Below, in pieces: positions 28,582 through 37,073 of a stretch of DNA of 64,000 bases; the stretch's first letter is position 1; each line of letters starts with the position of its first letter. The notes under the pieces were generated by a model. That model ran no database searches and was not told where the DNA came from. It saw nothing but the letters and a program-made list of their open reading frames with translations. The translations under genes and the position numbers were made by a program. Source of the stretch: Flavobacterium aquidurense (GTDB taxonomy: Bacteria > Bacteroidota > Bacteroidia > Flavobacteriales > Flavobacteriaceae); NCBI GenBank assembly GCA_900107365.1, contig FNPS01000009.1:1-64000 (forward strand), given 5' to 3'.

Positions 28582-28694
28582 AAATGAACTTATATCACTT
28601 ATATGGTGAGGTTTAAAAATAATAAAGGCAGCTCTTAAATGAGCTGCCTTTATTGTACATATAGTATTAAATGAACTTATATGACTTATATGGT
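28582..28694. repeat. 26-bp direct repeat flanking a hairpin
   Basis: Two copies of a 26-bp sequence, 28582-28607 and 28669-28694, differ at one base (AACTTATATSACTTATATGG core). They bracket the terminator hairpin at 28624. The similar hairpin at 28501 lies just outside. Confidence 0.7.
28624..28651 (-). terminator. Terminator of the uronate catabolic operon
   Basis: AAAGGCAGCTC (28624-28634) pairs with GAGCTGCCTTT (28641-28651). On the minus strand it lies 53 bp after the uxaA stop and is followed by a T-rich stretch. Its loop and stem core mirror the lacI terminator. Confidence 0.75.
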
Positions 28695-28703
28695 AAAAAA
28701 AAT

Positions 28704-30320
28704 CTACAAAGAAACTCCTCTTTTCCAAGGAATAAAGTCGTTTTGATTTAAGATTGCAGCTTTAGTTTTAATTGTTCCACTTGCAACATCAATAATAAAC
28801 TCAAGCATTTCATCAGCCATTTCGTTGATTGATTTTTCTCCGGTGATAATTCCACCAGTATCAATATCAATAATATCAGACATCTTTTTAGCTAAATCAG
28901 TATTTGATGAAATCTTTACAACCGGTGCAATTGGGTTTCCTGTTGGAGTTCCTAAACCTGTTGTAAACAAAACCATATTTGCTCCTGAACCAACCATTGC
29001 AGTTGTACATTCCACATCATTTCCTGGTGTACACAACAATGTAAAGCCTGGTTCATTAATATATTCTCCATAATCGTAAACACCTACAATTGGTGAAGTC
29101 CCTCCTTTTTTAGCAGCACCAGCCGATTTCATTGCATCTGTAATCAAACCGTCTTTAATGTTACCCGGAGATGGATTCATGTCAAATCCTGAACCTGCAT
29201 CAACAACTGTTTTTTCGTACCATTGCATTAAATCTAAGAAACGTTTTCCATCCTTATCATCTACACAGCGGTTTACCAATTCCTGTTCTACTCCACATAA
29301 TTCAGGAAATTCAGAAAGAATTGTAGTTCCTCCTAAAGCAACTAAATTATCAGATAACACTCCCAATGTTGGATTAGCTGAAATTCCAGAGAATCCATCA
29401 GAACCACCACACTCTAAACCGATTCTTAATTTAGATAATGGAGTTGGTTGTCTTTTTATATCATTCGCTTTTTTAATCGCTTCAAAAGTATCTTTTACAA
29501 CACTTCCCAACATCGCTTCAATTGTTCCGATTTGTTGTTGGTCGTAGATTAAAACAGGCTTATTACTGTTTGGATTGATTGCATCTAAAGCATCTTTAAA
29601 GATCTGAATTTGAAGATTTTGACATCCTAAACTTAAAACTGTAGCTCCGGCAACGTTTGGATTATTTACATATCCAGCCAATAACTTAGCCAAACTATGC
29701 GAATCCTGACGAATTCCACCACATCCACCCTGGTGCGTGATGAATTTCACTTCAATGTTATTGAATAAATTAGCTTCGTTAGAAGCCGCTTCATTACCAG
29801 TACCACCCGTTTCTGTTTTTACCAAAGAACGAAGTAATAATTGATAATCGTTTTCTTTTGGTTTCATTAATTCTTTCTCAAAAATATCTTTTAAGATTTC
29901 GATATTTCTGTTTTCACAGAAAACCAAAGGAAAAAACAACCAAACATTCTCAGTTCCTACTTGCCCATCTTCTCTATGATAGCCCTGCCACGTTCTGTCT
30001 TTCCATTTATCGATATTTGGCGAATTCCAACCAATAGTTTCTGTTTTACCAGTTACCTTATCACTTTCGTGTTTTACGTTTGCAGTAGAAAGCAATCCTC
30101 CTTTTTCAATTCTTGCACTTGCTTTACCAACCAAAACACCATACATAATAATACGATCTCCCACATTAAAGGGAACCATCGCAATTTTATGTTTCATTTT
30201 CACATCAGATTCGATAGTGATATCTTGTCCTTCAAAGTTGATTACTTCATCAGCAACCAGATTAACCAATGCAACAGCAACGTTATCTGAAGGGTTTACT
30301 TTTATTAATTTTTTTTGCAT
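28704..30320 (-). CDS. uxaA: Altronate dehydratase
   Basis: The protein has 538 residues and converts D-altronate to 2-keto-3-deoxygluconate (KDG) in the galacturonate branch. An N-terminal SAF-like domain (about 1-95, KVNPSDNVAVALVNLVADE) is followed by a short linker and the large UxaA dehydratase domain with GYHREDGQVGTEN, HQGGCGGIRQDS, LGCQNLQIQ and GLECGGSDGFSG motifs. Conserved Cys and His residues there fit iron binding. Cytoplasmic; no signal peptide. It is last in the uronate cluster, behind uxaB. Confidence 0.94.
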   Translation of the reverse strand: MQKKLIKVNPSDNVAVALVNLVADEVINFEGQDITIESDVKMKHKIAMVPFNVGDRIIMYGVLVGKASARIEKGGLLSTANVKHESDKVTGKTETIGWNSPNIDKWKDRTWQGYHREDGQVGTENVWLFFPLVFCENRNIEILKDIFEKELMKPKENDYQLLLRSLVKTETGGTGNEAASNEANLFNNIEVKFITHQGGCGGIRQDSHSLAKLLAGYVNNPNVAGATVLSLGCQNLQIQIFKDALDAINPNSNKPVLIYDQQQIGTIEAMLGSVVKDTFEAIKKANDIKRQPTPLSKLRIGLECGGSDGFSGISANPTLGVLSDNLVALGGTTILSEFPELCGVEQELVNRCVDDKDGKRFLDLMQWYEKTVVDAGSGFDMNPSPGNIKDGLITDAMKSAGAAKKGGTSPIVGVYDYGEYINEPGFTLLCTPGNDVECTTAMVGSGANMVLFTTGLGTPTGNPIAPVVKISSNTDLAKKMSDIIDIDTGGIITGEKSINEMADEMLEFIIDVASGTIKTKAAILNQNDFIPWKRGVSL

Positions 30321-30338
30321 GATCGTTTTTTTTTAAGT

Positions 30339-30402
30339 TGCTAAGTTTCCAAGATTCTAAGTTGCGTCGCAAAAACTCAGCAACTTAGAATCTTAGAAAC
30401 TG
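30339..30402. repeat. 22-bp inverted repeat between uxaB and uxaA
   Basis: AGTTTCCAAGATTCTAAGTTGC pairs with GCAACTTAGAATCTTAGAAACT with one mismatch, separated by about 14 bp. It lies within the uxaB-uxaA gap. The CTTAGAAtCTTAG theme recurs at about 48318-48356, so it is probably a dispersed intergenic element of this genome. Confidence 0.7.
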
Positions 30403-30408
30403 TTCCAA

Positions 30409-31851
30409 TTAATATTGTTTGCTGAAATTAGCAAATCCTTGTTCTATTCCGTTTTCTTCAATTTCATTTAAGGCCAATACTAAAGCTTCTGACAAACCTT
30501 TTACTTTAGTTAAATCTTCGCCCCAGAAATCAGTATTAGCTAATACTTTCGCTACAACTAAATCTGCAGATCCTAATTGCCACGCATCTTTAAATGCTTC
30601 AACTATTTCCGGAGAATCCTTTACAGGTAATGCTTCGTTATTCCAGGTTCCTTTATAGAACTGAATTAAACTCGCTAATGAAAAAGTCAAATTAACAGGT
30701 AATTTATTGTTTGCATTATAATATCCTAATAAACTAGGTAAAACTCTTACTTTGAATTTTGAGATAGAATTTAATGCAATATCAGCAAGTGCATGTTTGA
30801 TAAATGGATTTTTAAATCGGTCCATTACTTCCTCAGAATAGGCTGTAATTTCATTTTTGTCCATATCAAGTGTTTCACTAATTTCACTAATAACATTGTT
30901 TACGAATTTTCCAGTAAAATCTCCGTTAACAGTTTCCATTACTAATTTGTTACCGTACAAAAGTGAAAAAGGAACCATTGCTGTGTGTGCACCATTTAGA
31001 ATACGAACTTTAATCATTTTAAAAGGACGTATATCATCAACGATTTTTACATTCAAATCTGTTTTATCAAAAGGTAATTTTGCTTTTAAAGCATCACCAC
31101 CTTCAATAGCCCAAAGGAAGAAAGGTTCAGCAGCAACAATCAAGTTGTCCTGGTAATCTAATTTATTATTGTATTCTTCAATTTCAGCTCTTGGATAACC
31201 AGGAACAATTCTGTCAACCAAAGTACTATGATACGTACAGGAATCTGATACCCATGTTTTAAACGCATCTTCTAATTTCCATAGATCAACATATTGTAAA
31301 ATATATTTTTTTAGCGTCTCTGAGTTATAATCAATCAATTCACAAGGAATGATAGTTACTGCTTTAGAAGCATCTCCATTGAAATGTTTAAATCTTTCAT
31401 ATAATAAAACAGTCAACTTTGCAGGAAATGAAACTGGCGGTTGCATATCGGGAGTATCACTTTCAATGAATTCAATTCCAGCTTCAGTGGTATTCGAAAC
31501 AATAAACTGAAGTTCTTCTTCTTTGGCTAAAGCTAAATAATCTGCAAATTGAGTATATGGATTTATAGCTTTTACAATGTTCGTAATTAACTCAATATCT
31601 TGTATTTTTTCACCTTTTTTAATACCGTTCATAAACAAGGTATAAAGACCGTCCTGATCATTAATCATATTTACCATACCGTCTTTCAAAGGTTGAACCA
31701 TTGCAATACCGGCATTAAAATCAACTTCTTTATTAAGTTTATGAAAAGCATAATCAACAAAAGCCCTTAGGAAATTTCCTTCTCCAAACTGAACTACTTT
31801 AATTGGCTGTAACTTTTCTAATCCTGTATTTTTTCTGTTTAATTGTTTCAT
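30409..31851 (-). CDS. uxaB: Tagaturonate reductase (altronate oxidoreductase)
   Basis: The protein has 480 residues of the mannitol dehydrogenase family and reduces tagaturonate to altronate with NADH. The N-terminal nucleotide-binding part reads VVQFGEGNFLRAFVDYAFHKLN; the family motif DRIVPGYPRAE and the catalytic-region KVRILNGAHTAMVPFSLLYG are both present. Cytoplasmic. It is followed by uxaA after an 88-bp gap holding an inverted repeat. A 221-bp gap with large dyad symmetry separates it from kdgA. Confidence 0.94.
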   Translation of the reverse strand: MKQLNRKNTGLEKLQPIKVVQFGEGNFLRAFVDYAFHKLNKEVDFNAGIAMVQPLKDGMVNMINDQDGLYTLFMNGIKKGEKIQDIELITNIVKAINPYTQFADYLALAKEEELQFIVSNTTEAGIEFIESDTPDMQPPVSFPAKLTVLLYERFKHFNGDASKAVTIIPCELIDYNSETLKKYILQYVDLWKLEDAFKTWVSDSCTYHSTLVDRIVPGYPRAEIEEYNNKLDYQDNLIVAAEPFFLWAIEGGDALKAKLPFDKTDLNVKIVDDIRPFKMIKVRILNGAHTAMVPFSLLYGNKLVMETVNGDFTGKFVNNVISEISETLDMDKNEITAYSEEVMDRFKNPFIKHALADIALNSISKFKVRVLPSLLGYYNANNKLPVNLTFSLASLIQFYKGTWNNEALPVKDSPEIVEAFKDAWQLGSADLVVAKVLANTDFWGEDLTKVKGLSEALVLALNEIEENGIEQGFANFSKQY

Positions 31852-31914
31852 TTTAATTCATTAAAGTGTTATAAATAACCACGATAAATACCTTATTGCT
31901 TTATAAGAAGTTCT

Positions 31915-32016
31915 TTTTAATTGTAAAAGAAACATTACACTTGTAAGAGTAAAATACAATTTGCTGTGAGGAGTGACAAGCTGTATTTAGCAAGCGTAAT
32001 GTTCAATTACAAAACG
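31915..32016. repeat. Large imperfect dyad between kdgA and uxaB
   Basis: AACATTACACTTG (about 31931-31943) pairs with CAAGCGTAATGTT (about 31993-32005) with one mismatch, and inner AAATACA pairs with TGTATTT. Outer bases are partly complementary too. It could fold into an approximately 100-nt structured RNA or be a mobile palindromic element. Confidence 0.5.
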
Positions 32017-32042
32017 TTAAAATCTAAAAAAAACTGCAATCT

Positions 32043-32074
32043 AAATAAGGAATCGGTATGATTACTCCTTATTT
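32043..32074 (-). terminator. Hairpin at the end of kdgA
   Basis: AAATAAGGA (32043-32051) pairs with TCCTTATTT (32066-32074), overlapping the kdgA stop codon. On the minus strand a T-run follows about 10 bases later. It may reduce readthrough into uxaB. Confidence 0.5.
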
Positions 32075-32741
32075 ATTTTCTAATATTTTTGATGATATCC
32101 AAAACCTGACTTACTTTATTTTTCAAGCCGTCAAAGTCATTTTTATCTAATATATCTTTTGAAATTAATTGTGAACCAAGACCCACACAAGTTGCACCTG
32201 CATTCAACCATGAAGACAAACTTTCAACAGTTGGATAAACTCCTCCGGTCGGCATGATATTGGTCCAGGGACATGGTCCTTTTATTGCTTTTATAAATTC
32301 TGGTCCGTAAATATCAGCTGGAAATAATTTTACAATTTCACAACCTAATTCTTCCGCTCTTGCAATCTCAGAAAGTGTTCCGCAACCTGGTGACCACAAT
32401 ACTTTACGACGATTACAGGCAATTGCAATATCTTCTCTAAAAACCGGTGTTACAATAAAATTAGCACCCAAACTCATATATAGAGAAGCTGAAGCAGCAT
32501 CTGTTATAGAGCCAACTCCTAACATCATTCCTGGTAATTCAGCCAAAGCATATTTGTTCAAAGCTCCAAAAACTTCATGAGCAAAATCTCCTCTGCTGGT
32601 AAATTCCATTAATCGGGAACCACCATCATAACAGGCTTTTAAAACTTTCTTGCTTATTTCAATATCCGAATGAAAAAACAACGGTACCATTCCGTTATCT
32701 TTCATTTGCTGCGCTACTTCAATTCTTGAATATTTTGCCAT
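32073..32741 (-). CDS. kdgA: 2-keto-3-deoxy-6-phosphogluconate aldolase
   Basis: The protein has 222 residues of the KDPG/KHG aldolase family. It cleaves KDPG to pyruvate and glyceraldehyde-3-phosphate, the last step of uronate breakdown. Glu46 in LMEFTSRGDF, GVGSIT (75-80), SPGCGTLSEI and the Schiff-base Lys138 in CEIVKLFPADIYGPEFI are all present. Cytoplasmic. It starts 11 bp after the kdgK stop, so the two are co-transcribed. The symbol eda is also used for this family. Confidence 0.94.
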   Translation of the reverse strand: MAKYSRIEVAQQMKDNGMVPLFFHSDIEISKKVLKACYDGGSRLMEFTSRGDFAHEVFGALNKYALAELPGMMLGVGSITDAASASLYMSLGANFIVTPVFREDIAIACNRRKVLWSPGCGTLSEIARAEELGCEIVKLFPADIYGPEFIKAIKGPCPWTNIMPTGGVYPTVESLSSWLNAGATCVGLGSQLISKDILDKNDFDGLKNKVSQVLDIIKNIRK

Positions 32742-32752
32742 TTTTTTATTGT

Positions 32753-33775
32753 TTATCTTGATACTAATCCTGCTGAATCACCACCAAGCATATTTTCAAC
32801 TTCTTTTAAGGTCACTAAATTATAATCTCCTGCAATGGTATGTTTTAAGCAACAAGCAGCCACCGCAAAATCTAATGCTTTTTGATTGTCATTTTCATAT
32901 TGCGACAATCCGTAAATCAATCCTCCCATGAAGGCATCACCACTTCCTACTCTGTCTACAACGGGCGTTACTTCTTTCACCGCAGCATGATAAATTGCTT
33001 TTCCATTAAATAAAACACCTCCAATTCGTTGGTGTGAAGCACTTACGGAATAACGTAAAGTTGTCGCAACAGTTTTCAAATTCGGAATCAAATCAAACAA
33101 TTTCGTGTATAATACTGGAAGCGATTTTTCATCCTGATAGTTCGGATTTACTTTAGGAATTCCCAACATAAAATAAGCTGTGTCAATATCTCCTAAAATA
33201 ACGTTGCTATATTGAAGCATTTCCGGCATCACCTCACTTGGTGTTTTACCATATTGCCATAATTTTGATCTGTAATTTAAGTCGCAAGAAATCGTAATTC
33301 CCATTTTGTGTGCTACTTTAATAGCTTCCAAACATGCTTCGGCAGCACTTTGAGAGATTGCAGGTGTAATTCCACTCCAGTGAAACCAGGTAGCACCTTC
33401 CAATACTTTTTCCCAGTCAACAAGTCCTTTTTCAATAGTTGCCATCGAGCTATGTGCGCGATCATACACTACATTACTTCCTCTGGTTCCGGCACCTGTT
33501 TCAAGAAAATAGATTCCCAAACGTTCTCCTCCAAAAATAATATTTTTAGATTCTACGTTCATTTTTCGCATTTCTTTCAATGCAGATCCGCCAATTTCAT
33601 TCTCAGGTAATCGTGTTACAAACTCTGCATCTAAACCATAATTCGCCAATGACACACAAACATTAAACTCACCACCTCCATAAGAAGCGCCAAATGCTGT
33701 AGATTGTGAAAAACGCAGGTGTCTCTCTGTAGAAAGACGCAACATAATTTCGCCGAATGCAACTATTTTACTCAT
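32753..33775 (-). CDS. kdgK: 2-keto-3-deoxygluconate kinase
   Basis: The protein has 340 residues of the PfkB/ribokinase family and phosphorylates KDG to KDPG with ATP. It has the N-terminal GEIMLRLSTERHLRFSQ and GGGEFNVCVSLANYGLDAEFVTRL signatures of KDG kinases. The anion-hole motif DRVGSGDAFMGG carries catalytic Asp280. Cytoplasmic. It pairs with kdgA, turning the shared KDG intermediate of both uronate branches into glycolytic intermediates. Confidence 0.94.
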   Translation of the reverse strand: MSKIVAFGEIMLRLSTERHLRFSQSTAFGASYGGGEFNVCVSLANYGLDAEFVTRLPENEIGGSALKEMRKMNVESKNIIFGGERLGIYFLETGAGTRGSNVVYDRAHSSMATIEKGLVDWEKVLEGATWFHWSGITPAISQSAAEACLEAIKVAHKMGITISCDLNYRSKLWQYGKTPSEVMPEMLQYSNVILGDIDTAYFMLGIPKVNPNYQDEKSLPVLYTKLFDLIPNLKTVATTLRYSVSASHQRIGGVLFNGKAIYHAAVKEVTPVVDRVGSGDAFMGGLIYGLSQYENDNQKALDFAVAACCLKHTIAGDYNLVTLKEVENMLGGDSAGLVSR

Positions 33776-33924
33776 ATTGTTTTATTATTTTACCAGTAAA
33801 AAGATTTTTTTTACCATTAAGAGATTAAGAAAATAAAGCATTGACTTTAATAAAAACTATGTCTTATGTAAAAAAATCTTTCTTCTTGCTTCTTTTTTCT
33901 ATATTCTATGCTCTATATTCTAAA

Positions 33925-35331
33925 TTAAAACTTGAAATATTCTTTTGCGTTGTTATATGAAATATCAGAAACCAGTTTCCCAATCCATTCCATATCAGCA
34001 GGCAATTCTCCTCTTTGAATTTCGTCTCCTAAAAGATTACACAAAATACGTCTGAAATATTCGTGTCTTGGGAAAGACAAGAAACTTCTTGAATCTGTCA
34101 ACATTCCAACAAAACAGCTAATTAATCCCATGTTTGAAAGGGCATTTAATTGTTTTGTCATTCCGTCTTTCTGATCTAAAAACCACCATCCTGAACCAAA
34201 TTGTACTTTACCTCTAACGCTTCCGTCATTGAAATTTCCAATCATCGTAGCCATAACTTCGTTATCAGCCGGATTCAGGTTATAAATGATTGTTTTTGTC
34301 AATTTATCTTTGCTATCCAATGCATTTAAGAAAGAAGATAGTTTTTGTGCTTGTGGATAATCTCCAATAGAGTCCCAACCTGTATCAGGACCTAAAATCC
34401 TGTGCATACGGGCATTATTGTTTCTTAACGCCCCTAAGTGAAATTGCTGTACCCAACCAAATTCATGGTATGTTTCTGAAAGGAACAATAAAATTGCGCT
34501 TTGAAATTTCAATGCTTCTTCCGGAGTTACAATTCTGTTCTCTCTTTTCTTTTTGAAGATAGAAGCCACTTCAGCTTCTGTAAATTCTTCAAAATAAATT
34601 TGATCTAAACCGTGATCACTTAATTTACATCCGTTTTGATTAAAGAATTCTATTCTTTTTCTCAATGCGTCACGTAAATCAGCATAGGTATTGATCGCAA
34701 TTCCGGATACATCCCCCAATGTATCCAGATATGCGTTGTAGCCCTCATTAGAGATTAAGATCGCTTTGTCGGGTCTGAAAGCAGTACTCATCTTTGTTCC
34801 GATTGGATTTTTTGTTAGTTTTTGATGAAACTCTAAACTATCAATTGGATCCTCAGTAGTACAAACCAATTCTGCATTTACTTTTTTAAGTAAGTTTTGT
34901 GTACTGTAAGCTTCTGATTTTATTTTTTCAGAAGTTTCGATATATATTTTCTCAGCTGATTTTTCATTCAATAAATCATAAATATCAAAATAACGTGCCA
35001 GCTCTAAGTGTGTCCAGTGGTACAGCGGATTACGCATTGTATACGGAACTGTTTTTCCCCAGTTTAAGAACTTATCTTTATCAGAACCATTTCCGGTTAC
35101 AAATTGTTCGTTAATACCTAACGTACGCATTGCACGCCATTTGTAATGATCTCCGTTAATCCAAACCTGCGTGATATTGTCAAAAATTTTATCTTCAGCA
35201 ATAAATTGTGGATTCAGGTGATTGTGGTAATCTATGATAGGCTGATTTTTTGAGTAATTATGATACAACTCTTCAGCATATTTATTTTCAAGTAAAAAAT
35301 TATCGTTTATGAATGTTTTATTTGAGTTCAT
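33925..35331 (-). CDS. uxaC: Uronate isomerase
   Basis: The protein has 468 residues of the amidohydrolase-related uronate isomerase family. It isomerises D-galacturonate to tagaturonate and D-glucuronate to fructuronate. The metal-site motif IIDYHNHLNPQFIAEDK near the N-terminus, STAFRPDKA, QFHLGALRNNN and GWWFLDQKDGM are all present. Cytoplasmic. It lies between kduD (18-bp gap) and kdgK (149-bp AT-rich gap with ATATTCTATGCTC repeats). No separate uxaA/uxaB-type enzyme for the fructuronate branch is seen here. Confidence 0.95.
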   Translation of the reverse strand: MNSNKTFINDNFLLENKYAEELYHNYSKNQPIIDYHNHLNPQFIAEDKIFDNITQVWINGDHYKWRAMRTLGINEQFVTGNGSDKDKFLNWGKTVPYTMRNPLYHWTHLELARYFDIYDLLNEKSAEKIYIETSEKIKSEAYSTQNLLKKVNAELVCTTEDPIDSLEFHQKLTKNPIGTKMSTAFRPDKAILISNEGYNAYLDTLGDVSGIAINTYADLRDALRKRIEFFNQNGCKLSDHGLDQIYFEEFTEAEVASIFKKKRENRIVTPEEALKFQSAILLFLSETYHEFGWVQQFHLGALRNNNARMHRILGPDTGWDSIGDYPQAQKLSSFLNALDSKDKLTKTIIYNLNPADNEVMATMIGNFNDGSVRGKVQFGSGWWFLDQKDGMTKQLNALSNMGLISCFVGMLTDSRSFLSFPRHEYFRRILCNLLGDEIQRGELPADMEWIGKLVSDISYNNAKEYFKF

Positions 35332-35348
35332 TTTTTTGTAATTGAGAA

Positions 35349-36143
35349 TTATTCTTCGTTTGATGGTTTACCGATAGTTGCTAAAATTCCGCCATCAACA
35401 TATAAAATATGACCGTTGACAAAATCACTTGCCTTAGAAGATAAGAATATAGCAGCTCCTGCTAAATCGCCCGGATCTCCCCATTTTGCGGCCGGAGTTC
35501 TACTAATGATAAAATCATTAAAAGGATGCCCATCAACTCTAATTGGTTTTGTTTGTTCAGTAGCAAAATAACCAGGTCCAATTCCGTTGATCTGAACATT
35601 GTATTTTGCCCATTCTGTCGCCATGTTTTTTGTCAGCATTTTCAAACCGCCTTTTGCAGCAGCATAAGCACCTACAGTATTACGACCTAATTCGCTCATC
35701 ATCGAACAAATGTTGATTATTTTTCCTTGTCTTCTTTCGATCATTCCTTTAGCAACGTGCTTAGAAACAATAAAAGGAGAAACCAAATCAATATCAATTA
35801 CCTCTTTAAAATCAGCAACTTCCATATCAATAAGTGGAATTCTTTTGATAATTCCGGCGTTATTAATCAAAATAGCAATTGGTCCTACTTCACTTTCAAT
35901 TTTTGCAATAGCAGTCTTAACTTCCTGCTCATCGGTTACATTAAATTTGTAACCTACTGCATTTATTCCTTCACTTTTAAGTTCGGTCACAGCAGCATCA
36001 ATTTTTTCCTGAGAAGAATTTCCGTTGACAATAATTGTAGCTCCTGCCTCACCTAATCCTTTTGCCATTGCCATCCCCAGTCCGTGTGTACTTCCTGTAA
36101 TCAAGGCAACTTTTCCCTTTATATCAAATAATGAGTTACTCAT
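35349..36143 (-). CDS. kduD: 2-keto-3-deoxygluconate 5-dehydrogenase, SDR
   Basis: The frame is open from 36173 but overlaps kduI; the ATG at 36143 lies 5 bp after the kduI stop and gives the normal N-terminus MSNSLFDIKGKVALITG, so it is preferred (264 residues). It has Rossmann TGSTHGLG, NNAG, and the SDR catalytic pair in GAYAAAKGG. It reduces 2,5-diketo-3-deoxygluconate to KDG, following KduI. Cytoplasmic. Tight spacing to kduI supports one transcript behind the operator at 37000. Confidence 0.93.
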   Translation of the reverse strand: MSNSLFDIKGKVALITGSTHGLGMAMAKGLGEAGATIIVNGNSSQEKIDAAVTELKSEGINAVGYKFNVTDEQEVKTAIAKIESEVGPIAILINNAGIIKRIPLIDMEVADFKEVIDIDLVSPFIVSKHVAKGMIERRQGKIINICSMMSELGRNTVGAYAAAKGGLKMLTKNMATEWAKYNVQINGIGPGYFATEQTKPIRVDGHPFNDFIISRTPAAKWGDPGDLAGAAIFLSSKASDFVNGHILYVDGGILATIGKPSNEE

Positions 36144-36148
36144 AATTA

Positions 36149-36985
36149 TTATCTTAAATCTGTTATTTTGCAAACATCCATATCTCCGTAATCTAAATTC
36201 TCACCGGCCATTCCCCAAATAAAAGTATAATTTGAAGTTCCTGAACCTGAGTGAATCGACCATGGCGGAGAAATAACTGCCTGATGATTGTTCATCCAGA
36301 TATGTCTTGTTTCCTGCGGTTGCCCCATAAAATGACAAACAGCCTGATTTTCTGGTATATCTAAATAGAAATAAACTTCCATTCTACGATCGTGTACGTG
36401 AGCCGGCATTGTATTCCAGACACTTCCTGGTCGTAATTCTGTCATTCCCATTTGTAACTGACAAGTGGTAACAACACCTCCAATAATCATTTGATTTACT
36501 GTACGGTGGTTTGCAGTTTCCATTGTACCTAATTGCAATTTGTTAGCTTGCTCCAAACTTACTTTTACAGTAGGATAATGTGTATGAGCTGGTGCAGAGT
36601 TTATGTAAAATTTAGCCGGATTTTTACTGTCCGTACTTTTAAAAATTACTTCTTTATTTCCGCTCCCGATATATAAAGCATCTTTAAAACCTAATTCATA
36701 AGATGTTCCTTCAACCACAATAGAACCGCTTCCTCCAACATTGATGATTCCCATCTCTCTTCTTTCTAAAAAATAACCCGCTTTAAGAGGATCAATAGAT
36801 TCCAAAGTAAGATCTTTTACAGGAACCGCAGAACCAGCAATATATCGATCATAATGAGAGTACGTCAATATGATTTCATTCTCCTGCATTAAGTCATCAA
36901 TTAAGAATTCATTTCTCAACTGCTGAGTATCATATTGTTTTACTGCTTCAGGGCTTGACGCGTATCTTGAACTATATTTTGTCAT
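36149..36985 (-). CDS. kduI: 5-keto-4-deoxyuronate isomerase
   Basis: The protein has 278 residues, the same length as the E. coli enzyme. The cupin zinc ligands are intact: His196 and His198 in MPAHVHDRRME, Glu203, and His245 in PPWSIHSGSG. It isomerises 5-keto-4-deoxyuronate, released by GH105 and lyases, to 2,5-diketo-3-deoxygluconate. Cytoplasmic. It heads the kduI-kduD-uxaC-kdgK-kdgA cluster and has the operator TGTAATCGATTGCA 15 bp before its start. Confidence 0.96.
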   Translation of the reverse strand: MTKYSSRYASSPEAVKQYDTQQLRNEFLIDDLMQENEIILTYSHYDRYIAGSAVPVKDLTLESIDPLKAGYFLERREMGIINVGGSGSIVVEGTSYELGFKDALYIGSGNKEVIFKSTDSKNPAKFYINSAPAHTHYPTVKVSLEQANKLQLGTMETANHRTVNQMIIGGVVTTCQLQMGMTELRPGSVWNTMPAHVHDRRMEVYFYLDIPENQAVCHFMGQPQETRHIWMNNHQAVISPPWSIHSGSGTSNYTFIWGMAGENLDYGDMDVCKITDLR

Positions 36986-36999
36986 AATTTTTATTTTAA

Positions 37000-37021
37000 T
37001 GTAATCGATTGCACAAAATTA
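37000..37021 (-). promoter_or_regulatory. kduI promoter with LacI-type operator
   Basis: Operator TGTAATCGATTGCA (37000-37013; 13 of 14 bases match the site at 27208) directly abuts CAAAATTA (37014-37021), whose minus-strand reading TAATTTTG is a perfect TAnnTTTG -7 element. The -33 region 19 bp upstream is TATG, one mismatch from TTTG. Confidence 0.8.
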
Positions 37022-37073
37022 TATTTTTATCTTCAAATATCATAATACAAATGAAAATTTATTTGTGTAAAAT

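Noticed and set aside
28540..28728. 62-residue frame on the minus strand beside uxaA
   Set aside because: It runs through the terminator hairpins and direct repeats and overlaps the 3' end of uxaA, so it is a chance frame.
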